In this document: positions 1-6,037 of the stretch, one piece after another
Layout: every line of letters starts with the position of its first letter
Position numbering within the stretch: the first letter of the stretch is position 1
Assembly: GCA_021151665.1 (NCBI GenBank)
Contig: JAGKWW010000064.1
Location: 1-13,385, forward strand
Length of the DNA stretch: 13,385 nucleotides
Direction: 5' to 3'
DNA from: Flavobacteriaceae bacterium
GTDB taxonomy: Bacteria; Bacteroidota; Bacteroidia; Flavobacteriales; Flavobacteriaceae
Notes under the pieces: generated by a model
What the model saw: the letters and a program-made list of their open reading frames with translations, nothing else
What the model was told of the DNA's origin: nothing
Databases searched by the model: none
Translations under genes and position numbers: made by a program

Positions 1-2184
1 AGAGCTATTCACAGCAAGGCTTGGCAGCGTCTTGATCTTGAACAGCACGTTACCCTTTTGATTCGGGCCCAGGTTAATGGCATCAAAATAGAATTCTACC
101 TTGTTTCCGTTGATTCGGGTTTTTACGTTATGGGAGGCGGTTATCAACTGAAGTGAAGCGAGGTCAAATTTAGCTGTATCTATCATATCCTTCACAACAA
201 TAAATGTTGCAGGGACGGTACCGGTATTTTCAAAATTAATGTTGTAGTGCAGGTACTTGCCGATATTATCCGGATGCTCGGTGTCGCCCTCCAGGCAGGT
301 AATGTCGTTCGGGTCAAACGATCCCGTCAACGTCTGTTCTAATGTAAAAGTGTTGTCGCCTGGGGTTTCGTCTCCCGTTGTAGGGGATATTGAAGCGGTA
401 AAATTAAGATGGTCGCCGTTGTTTAACGCAGGGACTTCCGTTGGGCCATTCATATTTAAAGTTACAGCAATTACACGCGATTCAAATGGTTGTAGATTTG
501 TATAATCCCATGCAATGCTGCCAACAGATGTTGTAGACGGTGATACGGAGGTATTTACAAAATCCATAACGCCATCATTGTAAAAGAGATTTATCTGGCC
601 TGAAAGTGGCTGATTTCCCTTATTTCGGTATATAATTCTGTAAGATGAATCAAACCCCGGCTGCGCATTTCTGACGGGTTGAATCATTACTTCAACGTCT
701 TTGTGTATACCATTAGGCGCAATGCAGAAATTTTTGGTCACGGAGTTATTGTTGGCATTGGCAAAAGATGCCGAAGCCGAAGGAGGAGATACTGTAAACC
801 AGGATGGATTTTCCAATTGTGGACTTATGGTAAAATTACCTGTCTGTGTATAAAAGTTATAATTACCGTTCTGCATGGTCATTGTCGAACCTTGCATACC
901 CCCGGTTATTTTATACCGGATTCCAGACAACGCGCCGCTACAGCCCGCGTTATTACTGTTGTAAGTAGTAAGGCCGGTGATAGTGTTATACATCCCGCCG
1001 GGCACTGCCGTACAATAGGTGTTAATATTTACCTGTTGGGTACTGTTGCTATAATAGTTAGTAAAATAAGATTCTTCCCATTCCCCTTCGTCTACGCAAA
1101 TAGTAGTTACCGGAATCGCAGCGTTTGTAACGATGCCAGTAAAGTAAATCGCGGCGTCTTCACCATTTTTCATATTTATATAGGTGAGTGGATTGTTGGA
1201 GGCCGCAAGACTATCAATCATAGGGCACCCACTTACATCAATTGAACTTAGATGGTTATTTTCCAAATAAAGAAATCTGAGTGACGGAAGATATCCCAAC
1301 TGTATTTGCTGCACCGAATTATCGGTTGCTATAAGTGTTTTAATTGATGGTATATCACCTAAAATTATAGACGTAATATTGTTGTTATTACAATATACCT
1401 CTATTAGGGATGTGTTGGTAGATAGATCAACTGGCCCGGTTATTTGGTTCTCACTGCATTCTATCATTTTAAGCGCTGCCAAGCCGGTAGTATTTAAACT
1501 TGTTAACATCTGTTGTCGGCAATTCAGCGTTTCAAGACTTGGCGCGGCGGAAAGGTTTAAGGAGGTTAAAAAACCACCGGTACACTGAAGTGTTTTAAGG
1601 CTTGTGTTTCCCGACAGTATCAGTGTATTTATAGGAGATCCATCACAAGTAAAATCCTGTAATAAAGCTAACCCAGAAAGATTAAGTCCGGTTATCTGCG
1701 AACCGCTGGCATTAATTTTTTGGAGTGATGTTAATCCCTGAACTGACAGTCCTATAACATTAGTGTTACTACAGTCTAAAATTTTAAGTGATGTGAGTCC
1801 GTTTATATTTAAGGATGTAAGCGCCAGACACTGTTGACAATACAGTTCTTCAAGATAAGGCATTGAAGACAATGAAAGTGCTTGTAAATTAAGAGAATAA
1901 ATCTGGAGATACCGCAGATTTGCAAAGGCCGTTATCCCTGTAACATTGGCAGTAGGAGAATAAATCGATAGCTTTCGTATCAGCAACGCCTCAGATACCT
2001 GTATTTGCCCGTCACCGTTGGCGTCTACTGGCACCTCTTGGCTAGTGCTGTTATAAGCAACTACGGTTGAATTCGTACTTGTTCCCAGAAGCGCACTTTT
2101 AAATTCGGCATCAGGGATATTTACCACCTGGGCTTGAATCGCTGCTGCTACAAATAAAAATAGATAGAGTAATTTTTGTTTCAT
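1..2184 (-). CDS. Secreted leucine-rich-repeat protein with EF-hand loop and DUF7619-like region (C-terminus off window)
   Basis: Reading the minus strand from the ATG at 2184, the frame stays open for 728 codons to the window edge, so the C-terminus is missing. Residues 1-19 form a Sec signal peptide (MKQKLLYLFLFVAAAIQAQ). Residues 54-65 (DANGDGQIQVSE) are a textbook EF-hand or dockerin-like calcium loop. About eleven repeats of 21 residues follow from roughly 109 to 340, with the pattern LxxLxCxxNxLTSLxLxxx. From about 360 to 610 the protein is beta-rich with Ig-like character. From about residue 620 it carries GSFDPNDITCLEG, then YLHYNINFENTG and FKIKTLPSL, which I recognise as the DUF7619 repeat domain of Flavobacterium proteins. 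Such proteins usually end in a type IX secretion sorting domain, which would lie beyond position 1 and cannot be seen. A cell-surface or secreted binding role is inferred; the ligand is unknown. The gene is visibly more A/T-rich than hutU. Confidence 0.85.
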   Translation of the reverse strand, partial: MKQKLLYLFLFVAAAIQAQVVNIPDAEFKSALLGTSTNSTVVAYNSTSQEVPVDANGDGQIQVSEALLIRKLSIYSPTANVTGITAFANLRYLQIYSLNLQALSLSSMPYLEELYCQQCLALTSLNINGLTSLKILDCSNTNVIGLSVQGLTSLQKINASGSQITGLNLSGLALLQDFTCDGSPINTLILSGNTSLKTLQCTGGFLTSLNLSAAPSLETLNCRQQMLTSLNTTGLAALKMIECSENQITGPVDLSTNTSLIEVYCNNNNITSIILGDIPSIKTLIATDNSVQQIQLGYLPSLRFLYLENNHLSSIDVSGCPMIDSLAASNNPLTYINMKNGEDAAIYFTGIVTNAAIPVTTICVDEGEWEESYFTNYYSNSTQQVNINTYCTAVPGGMYNTITGLTTYNSNNAGCSGALSGIRYKITGGMQGSTMTMQNGNYNFYTQTGNFTISPQLENPSWFTVSPPSASASFANANNNSVTKNFCIAPNGIHKDVEVMIQPVRNAQPGFDSSYRIIYRNKGNQPLSGQINLFYNDGVMDFVNTSVSPSTTSVGSIAWDYTNLQPFESRVIAVTLNMNGPTEVPALNNGDHLNFTASISPTTGDETPGDNTFTLEQTLTGSFDPNDITCLEGDTEHPDNIGKYLHYNINFENTGTVPATFIVVKDMIDTAKFDLASLQLITASHNVKTRINGNKVEFYFDAINLGPNQKGNVLFKIKTLPSLAVNSS
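1165..1860 (-). repeat. Leucine-rich repeat array, 21 residues (63 bp) per unit
   Basis: This part of the LRR gene encodes about eleven consecutive units, residues 109 to about 340. Most units carry a Leu-rich beta strand, a Cys or Ala at the position after it (LYC, LDC, INA, FTC, LQC, LNC, IEC, VYC), then Asn/Ser-rich turns and a second LTSLNL-like stretch. One unit is 22 residues long (236-257). The DNA copies have diverged, so this is a protein-level repeat and not a recent tandem duplication. Confidence 0.8.
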
Positions 2185-2185
2185 G

Positions 2186-2229
2186 TTCGTTAAAATAAAG
2201 TTTGTAAATATAGTCCTTATTTTAACGAA
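2186..2229. repeat. Perfect 13-bp inverted repeat around the LRR gene promoter
   Basis: The arms are 2186-2198 (TTCGTTAAAATAA) and 2217-2229 (TTATTTTAACGAA), exact reverse complements separated by 18 bp. The repeat is centred at about 2207.5, on top of the -7-like element of the LRR gene, and one arm ends 2 bp before the start codon. It could be a two-site operator. A transcript hairpin is less likely, because the upstream arm lies before the presumed transcription start. The low G+C of the arms makes chance occurrence more likely than for a mixed sequence. Confidence 0.6.
2205..2212 (-). promoter_or_regulatory. Possible -7 element of the LRR gene
   Basis: On the minus strand this reads TATATTTA, one base off the Bacteroidota -7 consensus TAnnTTTG. 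It would give a leader of roughly 13-16 nt before the ATG at 2184. No convincing -33 TTG is visible; the upstream arm of the inverted repeat occupies that zone. Confidence 0.35.
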
Positions 2230-2230
2230 A

Positions 2231-2262
2231 ATTAAAATAAAAGCTCCGGTTACGGAGCTTTT
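2231..2262 (-). terminator. Rho-independent terminator of the DUF4136 gene
   Basis: The stem AAAAGCTCCG (2239-2248) pairs with CGGAGCTTTT (2253-2262) around a 4-base loop. On the minus strand it is followed by TTTTATTTTAATTTT. It starts about 10 nt after the stop codon of the lipoprotein gene at 2272 and should separate it from the LRR gene downstream. Confidence 0.8.
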
Positions 2263-2271
2263 CGCTATAAA

Positions 2272-2814
2272 CTATTTCCTCTTTTCAGGAGGGAACTGTG
2301 CTAAGATCTTCTGCACAAACTCATTAATGCGGTCTTGTTTTTCATCGCGGTCGCGGGTTAGTACGCCGTTCCCGATTCCCTGCCAAACGAGTTCTTTTTT
2401 GCCGGCATCAATCAGGTCAATGTAAAGTGTTCCTTCGGGGTAGCTGCTTACCATGGGGTAGCTTCCGTAAAAGCCCGGGCCCCAGCCCCAGCCATAACCC
2501 CATCCAAAGCCGCCATAACCCCAGGTGTTCACGTTAACGCGCTCCTGAGATTTGGTAAAAATGTTGACCAACAGGTCCGGCTTGTCACTTTTCGTAAAGC
2601 CCTTTTGTTGCATCTCGGCATCGATAGCGCGCATAATGCGTTTCTTGTCAAGGTCGGATATCTCCACCTTATCTATACCTTCTTTAAAGTAAGCATAGGT
2701 TTTGTAACTGCTGAAAGACGCCGTGTCATCATAATCAGATGAAACACGCACCGAACTGCATGACGCCGCGAGGGCTGTAAATAAAAATAACGATAGCAAT
2801 TTTATTGTCTTCAT
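2272..2814 (-). CDS. DUF4136 family lipoprotein
   Basis: The protein has 180 residues from the ATG at 2814. A longer reading would use TTG at 2821-2823, but the ATG gives a standard signal peptide, MKTIKLLSLFLFTALAASC, with the lipid-carrying Cys at residue 19. No Lys/Asp/Glu-rich export signal follows the Cys, so surface exposure is not suggested. The mature part starts VRVSSDYDDTASFSSYKTYAYF, typical of the DUF4136 fold, whose role is unknown. Residues 97-119 form a low-complexity Gly/Trp/Tyr loop (WGYGGFGWGYGWGWGPG). The conserved ending contains LYIDLIDAGKKELVWQG and a late helix with FVQKILAQFPP. The gene is 61 bp downstream of hutU on the same strand but has its own promoter-like sequence and terminator, so it is probably a separate unit. 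The function is unknown. Confidence 0.85.
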   Translation of the reverse strand: MKTIKLLSLFLFTALAASCSSVRVSSDYDDTASFSSYKTYAYFKEGIDKVEISDLDKKRIMRAIDAEMQQKGFTKSDKPDLLVNIFTKSQERVNVNTWGYGGFGWGYGWGWGPGFYGSYPMVSSYPEGTLYIDLIDAGKKELVWQGIGNGVLTRDRDEKQDRINEFVQKILAQFPPEKRK

Positions 2815-2820
2815 AAAGAT

Positions 2821-2855
2821 CAAAAGTTAATATAATTCCGGTGAAGCCGCCAAAA
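2821..2855 (-). promoter_or_regulatory. Candidate promoter of the DUF4136 gene
   Basis: On the minus strand TTTTG (2855-2851) is followed after 21 bp by TAACTTTTG (2829-2821). This resembles the Bacteroidota -33 TTG and -7 TAnnTTTG pair, with one extra base in the -7 element. The -7 ends 6 nt before the ATG, which would give an almost leaderless transcript. Confidence 0.35.
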
Positions 2856-2875
2856 CGCTATCGTTACACTACTTT

Positions 2876-4861
2876 TTAAAGGAGGGAGTCGTCTACCATG
2901 TTGGGCAATGTCACCTTAAGCATCGGCTCATTTTCCATAGCACGCTTAATGGCAAATACTGCCTCTTCGTTGCGGGCCCAGCTTCGCCTCGCAATACCAT
3001 TATTTACATCCCAGAAAAGCATTGATTTCAAGCGCCTTGCCGCATCTTCAGTACCATCAAGAACCATACCAAATCCGCCGTTTATCACCTCGCCCCAGCC
3101 TACGCCTCCGCCATTGTGGATGCTCACCCAGGTTGCACCCCGGAAGCTGTCGCCAATCACGTTGTGGATAGCCATATCGGCCGTAAAGCGGGAGCCGTCA
3201 TAAATGTTTGAGGTTTCACGGTACGGCGAATCAGTGCCCGATACATCGTGATGGTCGCGCCCCAATATTACGGGGCCTATCCTGCCTTCGGCAATTGCTT
3301 TGTTGAATGCCTCCGCAATACGTATGCGCCCATCAGAATCGGCGTATAAAATACGCGCCTGCGATCCTACCACCAGTTTGTTTTCCTGAGCACCCTTGAT
3401 CCATCGGATGTTGTCTTCCATCTGCTGCTTTATTTCTGCCGGCGCTGTAGCGGCCATTTCTTCGAGCACTTGTTGTGCAATTGCATCAGTTTTGGCAAGG
3501 TCTTCGGCACTGCCGGAAGCACACACCCAACGGAACGGCCCAAATCCGTAATCAAAGCACATAGGGCCCAGGATATCCTGTACGTAGCTTGGATACCTGA
3601 AGTTGATGCCATCTGCTGCCATTACATCGGCACCTGCGCGGGAGGCTTCAAGAAGGAAAGCGTTGCCGTAGTCAAAGAAATACGTTCCTTTGGCTGTGTG
3701 TTTATTGATGGCGGCTGCCTGCCTGCGCAGCGATTCCTGTACTTTCTCTTTAAATTGATCCGGGGCTTCGGCCATCATCCGGTTGGCTTCTTCAAACGAT
3801 AACCCGGCAGGGTAGTAGCCGCCCGCCCACGGGTTATGGAGGGATGTCTGGTCGCTGCCCAGATCTATGAATATATCTTCGGTATCAAATTTTTCCCAAA
3901 CGTCTACCACGTTACCCTGGTAGGCTATCGAAACCACTTCTTTCCCTTCTTTGGCCTTGCGTACCCTTTCTACCAGCGAGTCGAGGTCGGTAATTACCTC
4001 ATCTACCCAGCCCTGTGAATGGCGTGTTTGCACGGCTTTAGGGTTCACTTCGGCGCAAACCGTAATGCACCCGGCAATGTTTCCGGCTTTTGGCTGAGCG
4101 CCGCTCATGCCGCCAAGGCCGGCCGTAAGGAAAACTTTTCCTTCAAGCCCTTCACCATGTTTGGCAATTTTCCGCCCGCCATTCATCACGGTAATGGTAG
4201 TTCCGTGTACTATGCCCTGCGGGCCAATATACATATAGCTTCCGGCAGTCATCTGGCCGTACTGCGTTACGCCGAGTGCATTAAAACGTTCCCAGTCGTC
4301 CGGCTTAGAGTAGTTTGGTATCATCATCCCGTTGGTAACCACCACACGCGGCGCCTCTTTGTGCGACGGGAAAAGTCCCATCGGGTGGCCGCTGTACATT
4401 ACGAGGGTTTGTTCGTCGGTCATTTCGCTCAGGTACTTCATGCACAGGCGGTACTGTGCCCAGTTCTGGAACACCGCGCCGTTTCCTCCGTACGTTATCA
4501 GTTCATGCGGATGTTGCGCCACGGCATAATCCAGGTTATTTTGTATCATGAGCATAATCGCTTTCGCCTGTTCCGACTTTCCGGGGTACTCCGAAACCGG
4601 GCGGGCATACATCCTGTAATCCGGGCGCAGCCTGTACATGTATATGCGTCCGTAAGTTTCAAGCTCGTGCCGGAATTCTTCTACCAGTTCTGCATGCTGA
4701 TGCGGCTCAAAATAGCGTAGCGCATTGCGCAGTGCCAGTTTTTTTTCTTCTGCGGTTAGGATGTCTTTGCGTTTTGGGGCATGGTTTATAGCCGGGTCAT
4801 AGGGTTTTGGTTGCGGGAGCACCGCCGGGATGCCTTCCTGTATCTGTTGCTGAAATGTCAT
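2876..4861 (-). CDS. hutU: Urocanate hydratase (urocanase), long animal-like form
   Basis: This enzyme converts urocanate to 4-imidazolone-5-propionate, the second step of histidine degradation, using tightly bound NAD+ in the cytoplasm. The 661 residues match the family throughout: YGGNGAVFQNWAQY (124-137), YSGHPMGLFPS (156-166), YGQMTAGSYMYIGPQGIVHG (201-220), LTAGLGGMSGAQP (245-257), FFDYGNAFLLEASRAGADV (395-413), FDYGFGPFRWVCASG (436-450), GRDHHDVSGTDSPYRETSNI (534-553) and ATWVSIHNGGGVGWGEVING (576-595). It is about 100 residues longer than the common bacterial enzyme of about 555 residues and, from memory, closer to the vertebrate UROC1 form. The region that carries the FQGLPxRICW signature with its Cys in Pseudomonas reads VGSQARILYAD (498-508) here, without Cys. 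No hutH, hutI or hutG lies in the window. It sits 32 bp downstream of a DUF5522 gene on the same strand. Confidence 0.95.
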   Translation of the reverse strand: MTFQQQIQEGIPAVLPQPKPYDPAINHAPKRKDILTAEEKKLALRNALRYFEPHQHAELVEEFRHELETYGRIYMYRLRPDYRMYARPVSEYPGKSEQAKAIMLMIQNNLDYAVAQHPHELITYGGNGAVFQNWAQYRLCMKYLSEMTDEQTLVMYSGHPMGLFPSHKEAPRVVVTNGMMIPNYSKPDDWERFNALGVTQYGQMTAGSYMYIGPQGIVHGTTITVMNGGRKIAKHGEGLEGKVFLTAGLGGMSGAQPKAGNIAGCITVCAEVNPKAVQTRHSQGWVDEVITDLDSLVERVRKAKEGKEVVSIAYQGNVVDVWEKFDTEDIFIDLGSDQTSLHNPWAGGYYPAGLSFEEANRMMAEAPDQFKEKVQESLRRQAAAINKHTAKGTYFFDYGNAFLLEASRAGADVMAADGINFRYPSYVQDILGPMCFDYGFGPFRWVCASGSAEDLAKTDAIAQQVLEEMAATAPAEIKQQMEDNIRWIKGAQENKLVVGSQARILYADSDGRIRIAEAFNKAIAEGRIGPVILGRDHHDVSGTDSPYRETSNIYDGSRFTADMAIHNVIGDSFRGATWVSIHNGGGVGWGEVINGGFGMVLDGTEDAARRLKSMLFWDVNNGIARRSWARNEEAVFAIKRAMENEPMLKVTLPNMVDDSLL

Positions 4862-4893
4862 ATTTGTTTATTGGTAGTTTGATAGGTTCGTCG

Positions 4894-5076
4894 TTATTGT
4901 TTGTTCCTGAAGGTGCCGGTGTTTTTATCATATCCGTACGGACAGTGACGGCAGCCGCTTTTGCAGCAGTAGCCGCGCTTCAGGTGAAATTCTTTTGTAA
5001 AAACTTTGTAGCCTTCGGGCGTCAGGTAATAATCTTCGCCCTCCACTAATTTATTATCAGTATTTTCACGGTTCAT
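4894..5076 (-). CDS. DUF5522 small cysteine-rich protein
   Basis: The 60-residue protein starts at the ATG at 5076; a reading frame from 5121 also exists but would overlap the divergent gene, and the DUF5522 core begins only after residue 11. The core is EDYYLTPEGYKVFTKEF followed by HLKRGYCCKSGCRHCPYGY. Cys37, Cys38, Cys42 and Cys45 form a CCx3Cx2C cluster that could bind zinc or an iron-sulfur centre; this is inference, as the family has no known function. It ends 32 bp before hutU with no terminator between them, so the two are probably one transcript and it may assist urocanase or histidine use. An exact TAAATTTG sits 5 nt before the start codon. Confidence 0.85.
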   Translation of the reverse strand: MNRENTDNKLVEGEDYYLTPEGYKVFTKEFHLKRGYCCKSGCRHCPYGYDKNTGTFRNKQ

Positions 5077-5081
5077 ACCTA

Positions 5082-5089
5082 CAAATTTA
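5082..5089 (-). promoter_or_regulatory. Exact -7 element upstream of DUF5522-hutU
   Basis: On the minus strand the sequence reads TAAATTTG, a perfect TAnnTTTG. It ends 5 nt before the ATG at 5076, so transcription would begin at about the start codon. I find no TTG at the usual distance upstream, which lowers confidence. Confidence 0.35.
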
Positions 5090-5104
5090 GCAACTTTACA
5101 ATTA

Positions 5105-5428
5105 ATGGTAGTTGTTTGCAAATATTTAATCCCAAAAGGCTACGCCGCAATGGCACTGTTCCCTTTTATTATTTTATCGGATAAAAAATACATGCATAGT
5201 GTGGCGCTTATCAACCACGAACGGATCCATCTTAGGCAGCAGGCTGAATTACTGGTCGTACCATTTTACCTTTGGTATGGCATTGAATACCTTATACGGC
5301 TTATCAAGTTGCGAGATAGCAAGAAAGCTTACCGGTCAATTTGTTTTGAAGCGGAGGCTTACGCTAAAGAAACTACGCCGGGCTATCTTGAAAGCCGGAC
5401 ATCTTTCTCTTTTATTAAGTATCTTTAA
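5105..5428 (+). CDS. Small HExxH protein, putative metallopeptidase-like
   Basis: The 107-residue protein has no function I can name, although its pattern resembles short conserved Flavobacteriaceae hypothetical proteins. It has a zincin-type HERIH motif at residues 38-42 (His38, Glu39, His42), preceded by VALIN and followed by LRQQAEL. A downstream FEAEAYAKE (81-89) could supply a third, acidic metal ligand (Glu82 or Glu84), as in gluzincins. Two hydrophobic stretches, about 14-25 and 49-62, suggest membrane association or a buried core. The start at 5105 lies 28 bp from the divergent DUF5522 start; an in-frame ATG at 5150 (residue 16) is an alternative that would leave a wider promoter gap. 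Peptidase activity is inference only. The DUF1761 gene follows 67 bp later but has its own promoter. Confidence 0.75.
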   Translation: MVVVCKYLIPKGYAAMALFPFIILSDKKYMHSVALINHERIHLRQQAELLVVPFYLWYGIEYLIRLIKLRDSKKAYRSICFEAEAYAKETTPGYLESRTSFSFIKYL

Positions 5429-5436
5429 ATCTTATT

Positions 5437-5469
5437 TTTGTTAAAATATTCGTAAATTTTTTATATTTG
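5437..5469 (+). promoter_or_regulatory. Promoter of the DUF1761 gene
   Basis: TTTG at 5437-5440 and TATATTTG at 5462-5469 are separated by 21 bp, matching the Bacteroidota -33/-7 promoter pattern (TTG, 17-23 bp, TAnnTTTG). The ATG at 5496 leaves a leader of about 20 nt with no Shine-Dalgarno sequence but an A-rich stretch just before the start. Confidence 0.6.
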
Positions 5470-5495
5470 GTTTAGCAAACCAAAAACAAAACATT

Positions 5496-5978
5496 ATGGA
5501 AATCAACTTTTTGGCAATCCTTGCCGCTGCACTTTCAACCTTAGTTGTGGGGTTTATATGGTATAATCCTAAAGTTTTCGGTACCATCTGGATGCGCGAA
5601 ACCGGGATGACTGAGGAAAAGGCGAAAACCGCAAATATGATAAAAACGTTTGGACTCGCGATCCTTTTTGCATTCATGCTTTCATTCATCTTACAGATGT
5701 TGGTTATCCACCAGTTCGGCGCACTGGGAATGACAGGTGGCGACCCCACTCTTGCAAAGCCATCCTACCATGCATTTATGGCGGACTACGGCGACGCTTT
5801 CCGCACCTTTAAGCACGGCGCGTTTCATGGGGTTATAGCCGGTATATTTATAGCGCTGCCTATCATCGGCACCAATGCGTTGTTTGAGATGAAAAGCTGG
5901 AAATATATACTGATCAATGCCGGTTACTGGATAGTTAACTTTACGATTATGGGCGGCATTATATGCGCCTGGAAATAA
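5496..5978 (+). CDS. DUF1761 family integral membrane protein
   Basis: The protein has 160 residues with four predicted membrane helices at about 4-22, 50-71, 110-128 and 136-157. The opening INFLAILAAALSTLVVGFIW, followed by YNPKVFGTIWM, is the family hallmark. A helix-rich loop of roughly 38 residues (72-109) containing GGDPTLAKPSYHAF links helices 2 and 3, and GAFHGVIAG (108-116) starts helix 3. DUF1761 proteins are inner-membrane proteins without an established function. The gene has a strong promoter match upstream and a palindromic terminator 22 bp after its stop, so it is probably transcribed alone. Family assignment is fairly firm; the role is unknown. Confidence 0.85.
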   Translation: MEINFLAILAAALSTLVVGFIWYNPKVFGTIWMRETGMTEEKAKTANMIKTFGLAILFAFMLSFILQMLVIHQFGALGMTGGDPTLAKPSYHAFMADYGDAFRTFKHGAFHGVIAGIFIALPIIGTNALFEMKSWKYILINAGYWIVNFTIMGGIICAWK

Positions 5979-6000
5979 TTTAAAAATAGTAGCATTCATT

Positions 6001-6026
6001 AAAATCTCCTGCAGGAGATTTTTTTA
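6001..6026 (+). terminator. Palindromic terminator after the DUF1761 gene
   Basis: AAAATCTCC (6001-6009) pairs with GGAGATTTT (6014-6022) around TGCA, which is itself palindromic, and a T run continues to 6025. The hairpin ends only about 12 nt before the start of the next gene, so its T tract overlaps any promoter for that gene. Confidence 0.75.
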
Positions 6027-6032
6027 TTTTTG
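6025..6032 (+). promoter_or_regulatory. Possible -7 element of the acyltransferase gene
   Basis: TATTTTTG fits TAnnTTTG and ends 5 nt before the TTG start at 6038. There is no clear -33 TTG, because that zone is the terminator hairpin. If used, the transcript would be leaderless; otherwise the gene depends on read-through from the DUF1761 gene. Confidence 0.3.
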
Positions 6033-6037
6033 ACAAA

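Noticed and set aside
679..1245. 188-codon plus-strand frame
   Set aside because: The minus strand reads continuously through this region as an LRR/DUF7619-like protein with clear motifs; the plus-strand product is Arg/His-rich and unlike any family I know.
1165..1860. Tandem DNA repeat or CRISPR-like array
   Set aside because: The 63-bp period is the protein-level LRR unit; the DNA copies differ strongly and there are no constant repeats with spacers.
4019..4720. 233-codon open frame antisense to hutU
   Set aside because: It lies wholly inside a well-conserved urocanase gene, has no recognisable motif, and is best explained by codon bias of the opposite strand.
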